Origin: an uncultured bacterium
GTDB taxonomy: Bacteria > Bacillota > Clostridia > Lachnospirales > Lachnospiraceae
Length of the DNA stretch: 24,713 bases
Reading direction: 5' to 3'
Assembly (NCBI GenBank): GCA_946061355.1
Contig: CAMGRE010000009.1
Coordinates: 1 to 24,713, forward strand
Part shown: piece after piece, positions 13,849 through 22,168 of the stretch
How the letters are laid out: every line of letters begins with the position of its first letter
Position numbering within the stretch: the stretch's first letter is position 1
The notes under the pieces: model-generated
Seen by the model: the letters and a program-made list of their open reading frames with translations, nothing else
The model's database searches: none
What the model was told of the DNA's origin: nothing
Program-made: the position numbers and the translations under genes

Positions 13849-14700
13849 ATGATTGATCTGCATGTACACTCAAACAAATCGGACGGCACCTGTTCTCCGG
13901 CCGAACTTGTACAGTACGGTTCGGAAAAAGGACTCACCGCCATGGCATTGACCGATCATGACACGACAGAAGGGCTGGCAGAAGCAATCAATGCTGCTGC
14001 CGGCCTTTCTCTCACTGTCATACCGGGAATCGAATTTTCCACTGTTTATGATAATAGAGACGTCCACGTACTGGGGCTGTTTATCGACTATGACTCCCCT
14101 GTCTTTCAGGAGGCACTGCAAGGTTTCGTAAATTCCCGCATTCTCAGGAATGAGAAAATGTGCCTCAGACTGCAGGAAAAAGGGATCGATATCACCTATG
14201 AAAAGCTGCTGGCAGCATACCCGGGCGCTGTAATCACACGTGCGCATTATGCCAGATATATGCTGGAACACGGGGTTATCAAAAGTATGCCGGAGGCCTT
14301 TGAGCGCTACATCGGGGACCACGCCCCCTGTTATGTGCCCCGGGAGAAGATCACACCCCACCAGGCAGTCGAACTGATCCGAAAGGTAAAAGGAATTCCG
14401 GTGTTGGCCCATCCTCCGCTCTACCGCATGAGCGATGAGAGGCTGGAACAGCTCGTGATCTCCTTAAAAGAAGCCGGGCTTGCCGGGATTGAAACGATCT
14501 ATTCCACTTACACGCGGGGAGAAGAAAACCATATGCGTACCCTCGCCGGAAAGTACGATCTGCTGATCACGGGCGGCTCCGACTTCCACGGAAGCAACAA
14601 ACCCGATATTGATCTCGGCACCGGAAAAGGAAACCTGTCTGTTCCGGACGAACTTCTGACACCTCTCTATGACTGGCTGAAAGCACAATACGGAGTCTGA
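13849..14700 (+). CDS. PHP-domain phosphoesterase
   Basis: The 283-residue protein has the full set of PHP metal motifs: DLHVHSNKSDGT (H5, H7), ALTDHDTTEG, GIEFST, HVLG, PVLAHP and GGSDFHG near the C-terminus. It resembles the YciV/TrpH-like group, whose characterised members hydrolyse 3',5'-nucleoside bisphosphates or act as 5'-3' exoribonucleases. The exact substrate here is unknown. The start has AAAAGGAA about eight bases upstream. It follows the ABC-F gene after 73 bases with no clear terminator between them. Its stop lies one base before the start of the HAD gene, so the two are translationally coupled. Confidence 0.88.
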   Translation: MIDLHVHSNKSDGTCSPAELVQYGSEKGLTAMALTDHDTTEGLAEAINAAAGLSLTVIPGIEFSTVYDNRDVHVLGLFIDYDSPVFQEALQGFVNSRILRNEKMCLRLQEKGIDITYEKLLAAYPGAVITRAHYARYMLEHGVIKSMPEAFERYIGDHAPCYVPREKITPHQAVELIRKVKGIPVLAHPPLYRMSDERLEQLVISLKEAGLAGIETIYSTYTRGEENHMRTLAGKYDLLITGGSDFHGSNKPDIDLGTGKGNLSVPDELLTPLYDWLKAQYGV

Positions 14701-14701
14701 T

Positions 14702-15517
14702 ATGGAACAAAAAATTTTCTTTACCGATTTAGACGGCACTTTATTAAATGACGATAAAAAAATAACACCCGCTACGATGGAATGTCTGAACCGGATCACC
14801 GATCAGGGACACATTCTCGTGCTGATCTCCGGGCGTCCGCCATTGAGCGTCATCGAGATGAAAGAAACGCTTCATATCCCCGATCAGAATCTGTATTATG
14901 TGGCATTCAACGGCGGACTGACAATCGAGGCAAAAACAGGCAAAATCATCGATGAACACAGACTTACGATGGAGCAGGTCAGATATCTGGTGAGTACCTG
15001 TCAAAACTGCGGCGTTCATATCCACTCCTACAATAAAGATCACATCATCGCGAAAGCCCAGACACCGGAGTTGACCTTTTATCAGCGCAACATCCATCTT
15101 CCGGCGCTCTTTACCGATGATATCCCCGGTGCTCTGGAGGAACCTCCCTGCAAATGTCTGATCATCAGTCTGGAGGGACAGTCCGTTCTGAAAGGAATCC
15201 GCGATGAGCTCCTTCCCATGTGTCAGAATCAGGTACAGCTTGTCTTTTCCAACGAATGGCTGCTCGAAGCTTTCCCTGTCACATCCGGCAAAGGCGCTGC
15301 CATGGCTGCGTTGGCCAGGTATCTGAATATCCCGCTCTCGCGCACGATGGCCGCGGGCGATCAGGACAACGATATCTCCATGCTGCAAACTGCGGGAATC
15401 GGCATTGCCATGTGCAACGGTTCCGACGGAGCAAAAAAAGCGGCCGACAAAGTTACTGTCTGCGACAATAATCATGACGGCCTCGTACCCTTTCTCGAGG
15501 AGTTCTTTTTGACATAA
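14702..15517 (+). CDS. Cof-type HAD-IIB family phosphatase
   Basis: The 271-residue protein shows the HAD motifs in order: TDLDGTLL (nucleophile D9, acid D11), ISGRP (S43), a Lys in SGKGAAM, and GDQDND (D220-D224). The large type IIB cap lies between motifs II and III. These Cof-like enzymes dephosphorylate sugar phosphates, pyridoxal phosphate or flavin precursors, and specificity cannot be read here. The start is one base after the stop of the PHP gene, with GGAG inside that gene as its ribosome site. A terminator follows at 15526. Confidence 0.9.
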   Translation: MEQKIFFTDLDGTLLNDDKKITPATMECLNRITDQGHILVLISGRPPLSVIEMKETLHIPDQNLYYVAFNGGLTIEAKTGKIIDEHRLTMEQVRYLVSTCQNCGVHIHSYNKDHIIAKAQTPELTFYQRNIHLPALFTDDIPGALEEPPCKCLIISLEGQSVLKGIRDELLPMCQNQVQLVFSNEWLLEAFPVTSGKGAAMAALARYLNIPLSRTMAAGDQDNDISMLQTAGIGIAMCNGSDGAKKAADKVTVCDNNHDGLVPFLEEFFLT

Positions 15518-15520
15518 TCA

Positions 15521-15563
15521 TCAAAAAGGGATGTGAATCACAATGATACACATCCCTTCTTTT
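15521..15563. terminator. Bidirectional terminator between convergent operons
   Basis: AAGGGATGTG (15526-15535) and CACATCCCTT (15549-15558) form a perfect 10-bp stem. T-rich runs follow on both strands (CTTTTTAT on plus, TTTTTGATGA on minus). It serves the HAD gene ending at 15517 and the seven-gene operon ending at 15563. Confidence 0.9.
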
Positions 15564-15826
15564 TATCCTTCCACGATCAGAAACCGTCCGTCTCCGATCT
15601 CAAACACCTCGGAAGCCTCCAGGATCTCATCCCTGTCCGTCTCCTCCATGTCCACGCCTTCCTCCTCGAAGTAATCATAAACCTCCTCGGCGGAATTCAC
15701 GACCACAGCCATGCACTCTTCCAGAAACGCCTCCGCTTCCTCAATGGTCTCGGCTACCGGTTCCGGAAAAAGCTGTAACTGATGGTCCAGGAAGCATTGT
15801 AACACTTTTTCATCATACTCATGCAT
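15563..15826 (-). CDS. Small acidic conserved-type protein, function unknown
   Basis: The 87-residue protein is strongly acidic, with a Glu-rich middle (EEAEAFLEECMAVVVNSAEE) and no membrane segment or signal peptide. Proteins of this type in Lachnospiraceae are sometimes labelled glyoxalase, but I see no metal or active-site motif, so no function is given. I chose ATG at 15826 because GGAGGTGAT stands six bases upstream. The in-frame ATG at 15841 overlaps that site and has none of its own. It is the last gene of the pheA-to-gph operon, and its ribosome site lies directly behind the stop of the preceding HAD gene. Confidence 0.7.
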   Translation of the reverse strand: MHEYDEKVLQCFLDHQLQLFPEPVAETIEEAEAFLEECMAVVVNSAEEVYDYFEEEGVDMEETDRDEILEASEVFEIGDGRFLIVEG

Positions 15827-15841
15827 TCTGATCACCTCCAT

Positions 15842-16495
15842 TTATCTGTCCAGATACTGTAACAATTCCATTGGCGTCTCAATGATCGCATCCGCATCAT
15901 TGTCCTCCAGTTCCTTCCTGTCGCGGAAGCCCCAGAGTACCCCCACCGTAAAGGCGCCCGCGTTCTTGCCTGTCTGCATATCCGTGTTCGTATCCCCCAC
16001 ATACAGAAACTGCTCCGCCGGAATTCCCAGTTTCTCCGCAATATAGAGCACGCCGTCAGGACTCGGCTTCTTCTCGATCTGCGGGATCTGTCCCTGCACG
16101 ATCGTAAACATATCATCCCCGAACAGATCATGAATCACCTTCAGTGTATTGGGATGCGGCTTGTTGGAGAGCACTGCGATCGGGATCTGTCTCTTCTTGA
16201 GTTCCTGCAGCAGTTCCACGATCCCCGGATACGGCTTCACCTTATACATACAGTCCACTGCAAACAGCCTGTCATACTCCGCTTTCACCTGCTCATACAG
16301 ATCGCTCCTGTCAGTCTCCTGATTCTCCACACATCTGTGGATCAGCGTTGCCGCACCGTCCCCGACAAAATATTTGTATCGGTCCGTCACAAAGGAGGAC
16401 AGCCCGTACTTCTCCAGTGCACGGTTTGCACAGTAAGCAATTGATATAATGGAATCGGACAATGTGCCGTCCAGATCAAAAATAACGCCTCTCAT
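15842..16495 (-). CDS. HAD-IA phosphatase, phosphoglycolate-phosphatase-like
   Basis: The 217-residue cytosolic protein has all HAD catalytic motifs: FDLDGTL (D7, D9), VLSNKP (S110), KKPSPD (K143) and GDTNTD (D168, D172). The helical C1-type cap (about residues 15-85) is as in Gph and pyrophosphatase PpaX. It probably removes phosphate from a small metabolite or pyrophosphate. It lies 19 bases after maf in the polyphosphate operon, so a house-cleaning or pyrophosphate role is possible but is inference only. Confidence 0.87.
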   Translation of the reverse strand: MRGVIFDLDGTLSDSIISIAYCANRALEKYGLSSFVTDRYKYFVGDGAATLIHRCVENQETDRSDLYEQVKAEYDRLFAVDCMYKVKPYPGIVELLQELKKRQIPIAVLSNKPHPNTLKVIHDLFGDDMFTIVQGQIPQIEKKPSPDGVLYIAEKLGIPAEQFLYVGDTNTDMQTGKNAGAFTVGVLWGFRDRKELEDNDADAIIETPMELLQYLDR

Positions 16496-16514
16496 AAAGT
16501 CCCTCTCCTGTTTA

Positions 16515-17114
16515 TTAAATATAAATTTTATTTTTTATCTTTTGATATAACGCACTGATCGGAAGACCGAGCACATTGTTGTAATCTCCTTCTATGCGCT
16601 CGACATACATTCCGAAACCGCCCTGGATGCCGTAAGCTCCGGCCTTATCCATCGACTCGCCGAGTGCCACATAACTTTGGATCTCCTTATCATTCATCGG
16701 AAAAACCCTGACCTGCGTACAGCAGGAAAAAGTATCATATGCTATTTTATTTTCTCCGTCCGCACACCGCTCTGTCTCTGCCACAGTCACACCGGTATAC
16801 ACCTGATGTGTCCCGCCCTGCAGCATCCCGATCATCTGACAGGCTTCCTCCTCCGATTGCGGTTTCCCCATGATCTGACCGTCACACACCACAATCGTAT
16901 CTGCTCCGATGACCATTGCCTCCTCAGACAGGATCTGTTCTGCTACATCCTGTGCCTTCTGCCGCGACAGCCCTTCTACAATCTGTGCAGGCGTTTCACC
17001 GATCTGTTTTTCCTCTTTCTTACTCGGCAGGATCTGAAAGGTAAGGCCCATCTGTTCCAACAGTTCTTTCCTTCTGGGAGATCCCGATGCCAGTATCACT
17101 TGTCTCTGTCTCAT
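16515..17114 (-). CDS. maf: Maf-type nucleotide pyrophosphatase
   Basis: The 199-residue protein carries the Maf signature VILASGSPRRKELLEQMG at the N-terminus, then GADTIVVCDGQIMGKP and the VYTGVTV motif. Maf enzymes hydrolyse non-canonical or canonical NTPs to NMP and pyrophosphate in the cytosol and have been linked to arrest of cell division. The start ATG overlaps the ppk1 stop by four bases (ATGA), so translation is coupled. The C-terminal part GIQGGFGMYVERIEGDYNNV is intact, with the length typical of the family. Confidence 0.93.
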   Translation of the reverse strand: MRQRQVILASGSPRRKELLEQMGLTFQILPSKKEEKQIGETPAQIVEGLSRQKAQDVAEQILSEEAMVIGADTIVVCDGQIMGKPQSEEEACQMIGMLQGGTHQVYTGVTVAETERCADGENKIAYDTFSCCTQVRVFPMNDKEIQSYVALGESMDKAGAYGIQGGFGMYVERIEGDYNNVLGLPISALYQKIKNKIYI

Positions 17115-19249
17115 ACGATATGTGTCTCCGGTATAAATACTCTCTTATGATAATCGTCCTTCTTCTCTTTTGCCGTCTGGATTGCCTCAAGGCAAAATGC
17201 CTCCTGGGAATCATACGCTTTCTTTCCGCGCTTATCCACCTTTTCATACACATTGTCTTTTGTGAGAATATTGGCTTTCACGTTATCCTTCAGCTGGCAG
17301 TTTAATATGTGCATGATCCTTGCTTTTAATTCTTCTTTCTCCACCGGGAACAGGATTTCCACACGGCGTTCCAGATTTCTCGGCATCCAGTCCGCACTTC
17401 CCATATAGATTTCGGGCAGTCCGGCATTTTCAAAATAAAAGATCCGGCTGTGCTCCAGGAAGTTCCCCACGATCGAACGGACACGGATATTCTCGCTGAC
17501 GCCCGGTATCCCGACTCTTAAGCAGCAGATCCCGCGAACGATCAGATCGATCTTTACCCCTGCCGTGCTGGCGCGGTACAGCGCTGCGATGATATCCTGA
17601 TCGCAGAGAGCATTCATCTTTGCGATAATGCGTGCTTTCTTTCCGTTCTGGGCATTCTCCGTCTCTCTTCCGATCAGATACAGGAATTTATCCTTGAGCC
17701 AGAGCGGCGCGATGGAGAGTTTGTTCCAGCTCAAAGGCTCCGAGTAACCGGACAGCATGTTAAACACTGCCGTGGCATCCTCACCGATCGCCTCACTGCA
17801 GGTAAGCAGTCCCATATCCGTATACAGCTTGGCGGTAGCATCGTTATAATTGCCGGTACCCAGATGAACATATCTGGCAATCCCGTCCTCCTCTCTGCGC
17901 ACCACCAGCGTGATCTTGCTGTGGGTCTTTAAGCCTACGAGCCCGTAGATTACATGGCAACCCGCTTTCTCCAGCATCTTCGCCCATACGATATTGTTTT
18001 CCTCATCAAATCGTGCTTTCAACTCCACCAGCACGGAAACCTGCTTGCCGTTCTCTGCTGCCTGTGCAAGCGCCGCAATGATCGGTGAATTGCCGCTGAC
18101 CCGGTACAGTGTCTGTTTGATCGCCAGTACCTGCGGATCTCTCGCCGCCTGCCGGATGAAATCCACTACAGGGGTAAAGGTCTCATACGGATGGAACAGC
18201 AGGATATCCCCTTTTCTGATCTTGTCAAAAATGCTGCCCTCTCCCTCCATTGCCGGTACAGGCTGCGGAGCAAAGGGTTTCTTCTTCAGATGATCAAATC
18301 CCTCCATCCCATACATCTTCATGAGAAAAGTAAGATCAAGCGGTCCCGGGATCCGGTAGATATCCTCCTCCCCGATGTTCAGTTCCTTCTCAATGATCTC
18401 AAGAAGCCTGCTGTCGATCCCCGCCTCTGCTTCCAGACGGATCGCCTGCCCCCACTGACGCTTCTTTAACTGTCTCTCGATCTCCTTCAACAGATCCTCC
18501 GCCTCGTCCTCCTCAATGCTCAGATCCGCATTTCTCATGATACGGAACGGATGGGCACACACAATATCATAATTCAGAAACAGCTTCTCAATATTTTTCT
18601 CAATGACCTCCTCTAAAAGGATCACTTTTCTTGTCTTCCCCGCCTCGGCAGGGATCTCCACGATACGGGGCAGAACGCTCGGCACCTGAACCGTAGCAAA
18701 TTCCAGTTCCTTCTTCTCCCCTTTCTTCTTCACAAGCGCTCCGATATTCAGCGACTTATTGCGGATCAGGGGGAATGGTCTGGAAGAGTCCACCGCCATG
18801 GGCGTGAGTACCGGATAGACATTATCCATGAAAAACCGGTCCACATACCGGCTCTCCTCCTCCGTCAGATCCTCATGCGCCTGAATCACATGCAGTCCGT
18901 TCTTTTCCAACATGGGCAGCAGTGACCTGGTATATGTAGAATACTGCAGACTGACGAGTTCATGCGTCACCCGCCCGAGTTCTTTCAGCTGTTCCTGCGG
19001 CGTCAGCCCGGCAATATCCGGCTTGTCATAATTGACTGCCACCATATCCTTTAAGGACGCCACACGCACCATAAAAAATTCATCCAGATTCGATGCTGTG
19101 ATACTTAAGAATTTCAGTCGCTCAAACAGCGGGATATTCTTATCCCGCGCCTCATTCAACACTCTTGTATTAAACAGAACCCAGCTGAGTTCCCTGTTCG
19201 TATAATATCTCGGATTTCTGTAATCCTTATTTTTGTCACTCTCTGACAT
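17111..19249 (-). CDS. ppk1: Polyphosphate kinase 1
   Basis: The 712-residue enzyme reversibly makes inorganic polyphosphate from ATP. The N-terminal domain begins with NRELSWVLFNTRVLNEA. The catalytic phospholipase-D-like domains carry the autophosphorylated histidine in GLKTHSKI (H443) and the second histidine in FLEHSRIFYF (H600). The LFHPYETF and YVHLGTGNYN motifs are also complete. Length is normal for PPK1. I chose ATG at 19249 because AAGGAG lies about 10 bases upstream; the GTG at 19273 overlaps the ppx stop and has no site. It is preceded by ppx (20 bases) and overlaps maf, so making and breaking polyphosphate are encoded together. Confidence 0.95.
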   Translation of the reverse strand: MSESDKNKDYRNPRYYTNRELSWVLFNTRVLNEARDKNIPLFERLKFLSITASNLDEFFMVRVASLKDMVAVNYDKPDIAGLTPQEQLKELGRVTHELVSLQYSTYTRSLLPMLEKNGLHVIQAHEDLTEEESRYVDRFFMDNVYPVLTPMAVDSSRPFPLIRNKSLNIGALVKKKGEKKELEFATVQVPSVLPRIVEIPAEAGKTRKVILLEEVIEKNIEKLFLNYDIVCAHPFRIMRNADLSIEEDEAEDLLKEIERQLKKRQWGQAIRLEAEAGIDSRLLEIIEKELNIGEEDIYRIPGPLDLTFLMKMYGMEGFDHLKKKPFAPQPVPAMEGEGSIFDKIRKGDILLFHPYETFTPVVDFIRQAARDPQVLAIKQTLYRVSGNSPIIAALAQAAENGKQVSVLVELKARFDEENNIVWAKMLEKAGCHVIYGLVGLKTHSKITLVVRREEDGIARYVHLGTGNYNDATAKLYTDMGLLTCSEAIGEDATAVFNMLSGYSEPLSWNKLSIAPLWLKDKFLYLIGRETENAQNGKKARIIAKMNALCDQDIIAALYRASTAGVKIDLIVRGICCLRVGIPGVSENIRVRSIVGNFLEHSRIFYFENAGLPEIYMGSADWMPRNLERRVEILFPVEKEELKARIMHILNCQLKDNVKANILTKDNVYEKVDKRGKKAYDSQEAFCLEAIQTAKEKKDDYHKRVFIPETHIV

Positions 19250-19269
19250 TTTTCTGACACTCCTTACTT

Positions 19270-20811
19270 TCACATGATGCGCTTTTGTTTTATAACAGGT
19301 GTTATGCTGAATATTTCTTCAAAAAAAGCTGCTCTGGGGGTAAACAGTCCCTTCTCCAGCGTGATATCGTATGGCGTGTTGACCGTGAGGATCAGCTCAT
19401 CCCCCCTGTGTACTGCCACAATATCCTTGAATTTCTCCTTATGGCTTCTGTCCAGTCCCGTGGCAACCCGCAGGATCGCAGTGAGCTTTGCGATGCACAG
19501 ATACGTCTGCCTGTCAATCACAGCTCCTTTGTTCATCTCCTGATAATAGTCAAAATCCAGATAATTGTATTTCACGACATTGGCAACGATCTCCCGCTCT
19601 GTGTGGGACAATCCGATGATCTCTGTCGCCATGACAATCTCGTACGAAGCCATCCCCACCCCATTCAGCGTGATGTATTTGCCGCAGTCATGAAGCAGTG
19701 CTGCAAGGCGGAGCAGCAGACGTTCTCTTTTTCCCAGTCCATGCACCTTTTTCATACTGTCAAAAATCGTCGTTGCAATTTTTTCAAGCGTCTCGCCGCG
19801 CTTTTTGCTCCCCATATAGCGCTTGCTGATGTTCTGGGTACAGTCTATGATATCTTTCTCAAAATCGTGGTCGGACGAATAAAGTCTGTTCTGCTCCGCA
19901 TACTCATAGGCGATACCGTCGCAGAGCGTAACTCCCGGTATCCAGAGATGTCCTGCTTCCGTCAGTTTCAGGATATGCTGCACCAGCATCGTCGAAATGT
20001 ATAATAAGAATATGCTTTCCTCCGCAATATGATACTCTCTTGCCATCTCTGACGGAGATTTTGACCGGATCCCTTTCCGGAATCCTTCAAAGTCCACTGC
20101 CTCGATATAACTTTCTTTCGCATCTCCCTTTCCCGTTCCGAGCGCATTGGAAATATATTCATCCACGACAATAATATTCTCGATCTTTTTTCCCTTCAGA
20201 TATAACTTTTCCAGAACTTCCATCTGGCCTGCCACCAGTTCCTCCAGGATCTCATCATAATGAGTCGGTTTTAACTGCAGCGAAACCAGTTTTTCCCGAA
20301 GGCGCAGAATTCCGAGCTTCAGATTCTGCGTAGTGACCAGACTGCCCTTATCAAACAAAGACACCTGGATACTGCCGCCGCCGATATCGACAATCGCCGT
20401 CCCTCTGACGATCATCTCATCGAAAAAAGCGCCCTTGGAGGCAATGGATTTGTAATCTAAGAAGCGCTGCTCCGAGTTACTGATCACATCGACATGAATC
20501 CCCGTGCGCAGTTTGATCTGCTCCAGTATGATCATCCTGTTTTTCATCTCGCGGATGGCACTGGTTCCGTAGGCTTTGCAGGCTGTGACCTGATACCCTT
20601 TCATGATCTCCTGAAATTCCGTCAGGACACGGCACAGTTCATCCACCTTCTCATTGCTCAGTTTCCCGGTATTATACGTCTCTGTTCCCAGCTCAATCCG
20701 GTGCCTGATATGATCAATCTCCCGGATCTTTTTGCGCTGAGACACTTCAAATATTTTCATGGAAAGTTCATAGGATCCGACATCAATCGCCGCAAAGGTT
20801 TTCACACCCAC
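19270..20811 (-). CDS. ppx: Ppx/GppA exopolyphosphatase with C-terminal HD domain
   Basis: The 513-residue protein has the actin-like phosphatase fold: AAIDVGSYEL (phosphate 1 motif) near the N-terminus and IVDIGGGSIQVS (phosphate 2 motif) near residue 125. Its C-terminal third has an HD-type helical domain with LLRLAALLHDCGKYI. Such enzymes remove terminal phosphate from polyphosphate or from pppGpp. The two activities cannot be told apart here, although the ppk1 neighbour favours polyphosphate. I chose the GTG at 20811 because GAGGTG lies six bases upstream; a longer frame to 20862 would overlap the DUF815 gene. The usual Asn in the GSNS loop is Tyr here (GSYE). Confidence 0.9.
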   Translation of the reverse strand: MGVKTFAAIDVGSYELSMKIFEVSQRKKIREIDHIRHRIELGTETYNTGKLSNEKVDELCRVLTEFQEIMKGYQVTACKAYGTSAIREMKNRMIILEQIKLRTGIHVDVISNSEQRFLDYKSIASKGAFFDEMIVRGTAIVDIGGGSIQVSLFDKGSLVTTQNLKLGILRLREKLVSLQLKPTHYDEILEELVAGQMEVLEKLYLKGKKIENIIVVDEYISNALGTGKGDAKESYIEAVDFEGFRKGIRSKSPSEMAREYHIAEESIFLLYISTMLVQHILKLTEAGHLWIPGVTLCDGIAYEYAEQNRLYSSDHDFEKDIIDCTQNISKRYMGSKKRGETLEKIATTIFDSMKKVHGLGKRERLLLRLAALLHDCGKYITLNGVGMASYEIVMATEIIGLSHTEREIVANVVKYNYLDFDYYQEMNKGAVIDRQTYLCIAKLTAILRVATGLDRSHKEKFKDIVAVHRGDELILTVNTPYDITLEKGLFTPRAAFFEEIFSITPVIKQKRIM

Positions 20812-20821
20812 TGTCAACACC

Positions 20822-22108
20822 TCACTCTTTTCCCAGCAGATAATCGATAAACTGCTGTGCACACCTGCCCGACAGTCCTCCGTGCTGCAGCTCCCATTTG
20901 TTCGCTTCCAGCAGAAGCTCTTCCTCCGGCATGGTAATATGATTTCTCTCTGCCAGTACCCTCACTATATTCTGGAATTCCTTTTTGTCCGGTGAACCGA
21001 AAAAGATCGTCACGCCGAACCGCGAGACGAGAGACAGCTTTTCCTGCACGGTATCTCCGGAATGCAGGTCATCCCGCCTGTCCTCCTTGTCACTGAAGCG
21101 TTCCCGCACCAGATGACGCCTGTTGGAGGTGGCATAGATCAATACATTGGCCGGCTTTTTCTCCAGTCCTCCCTCGATCACGGCCTTGAGATACTTATAT
21201 TCGATCTCAAAATCCTCAAAGCTGAGATCATCCATATAGATAATGAACTTATAGTTCCGGCTCTTGATCTGGGCGATCACATCATTGAGATCCTGAAACT
21301 GATGCTTGTAAATCTCTATGATGCGAAGTCCTCTGTTATAATAGGCATTCGCAATCGCTTTGATGCTGGAGGATTTGCCCGTGCCCGCATCCCCGAAAAG
21401 CAGACAGTTGTTGGCCTTTCTGCCATTCACAAACGCCTCCGTATTCTCGATCAGCTTCCGCTTGGGGATCTCATATCCCACCAGATCATCGAGCTGCACA
21501 TGAGCAATATTCAGAATGGGAACAATCTTCGCTCCCTGCTCCGTATGCTCCACGCGGAATGCTTTATGTAAACCAAATCTGCCGACTCCATACTCCTTGT
21601 AAAACGCAGTCATCGTATCCTTCATCTCGGAAGGCGTATTGTCCCTTGCGAATTTGGATGCCAGTTCGCAGATCCGGTCGCGGATTCTCGTGTTATAAAC
21701 CTTGCTGCCCCTCGAACCGCACTGATAGTCGAGGATCAGTTCAAAGCCTTTCACTCCCAGTGTCTCTACCATTTCAGTGAAATCATAATCATAAAATTCC
21801 TTCAGGATCTCAAAATCATGAAGAACCGCCTCGTTGATCGTCCCCTGGATCTCACCCACGATCTCGCATGCGGTGCTGTAACTGTTCTCGTTGTTGACAA
21901 GCAGATTCGACAGATAGCAATGCCACAGATTCCCGTAGAATCCATGATTTCCCGCCATCTCCAGCAGACGATGCATACAGCTGTACAAAAGCGCCGCATT
22001 CTTTTCGTGCTCCTCCGTCTGCTTATAATGCGACATCAGCCATGCCATGTCATGCAGAATCTCTCCCTGCTCAAATTCCCCGTATATGATAAGCTCCTGC
22101 TCTCTCAT
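20822..22108 (-). CDS. DUF815-type AAA ATP-binding protein
   Basis: The 428-residue cytosolic protein has an all-helical N-terminal half (about 1-185) and a C-terminal AAA-like ATPase domain. Walker A is GDAGTGKSS (239-247), a Walker B-like FIIYMDDLSFE follows, and the sensor region is IYATSNRRHLVRERFSD. This matches the DUF815 family (PF05673), whose cellular role is not established. The start at 22108 has AGAGGA about seven bases upstream. It lies 60 bases after pheA and 10 bases before ppx, so it belongs to the operon. A link to polyphosphate is suggested only by position. Confidence 0.85.
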   Translation of the reverse strand: MREQELIIYGEFEQGEILHDMAWLMSHYKQTEEHEKNAALLYSCMHRLLEMAGNHGFYGNLWHCYLSNLLVNNENSYSTACEIVGEIQGTINEAVLHDFEILKEFYDYDFTEMVETLGVKGFELILDYQCGSRGSKVYNTRIRDRICELASKFARDNTPSEMKDTMTAFYKEYGVGRFGLHKAFRVEHTEQGAKIVPILNIAHVQLDDLVGYEIPKRKLIENTEAFVNGRKANNCLLFGDAGTGKSSSIKAIANAYYNRGLRIIEIYKHQFQDLNDVIAQIKSRNYKFIIYMDDLSFEDFEIEYKYLKAVIEGGLEKKPANVLIYATSNRRHLVRERFSDKEDRRDDLHSGDTVQEKLSLVSRFGVTIFFGSPDKKEFQNIVRVLAERNHITMPEEELLLEANKWELQHGGLSGRCAQQFIDYLLGKE

Positions 22109-22168
22109 GCCTGTATCCTCTGTGCGTAACCACTCCGACCTGTTCTGAACAGTTACTGTCTTTCTAAT

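Noticed and set aside
15526..15558. Perfect 10-bp inverted repeat considered as an attachment or operator site
   Set aside because: T-runs on both sides and its position between convergent genes make it a bidirectional terminator.
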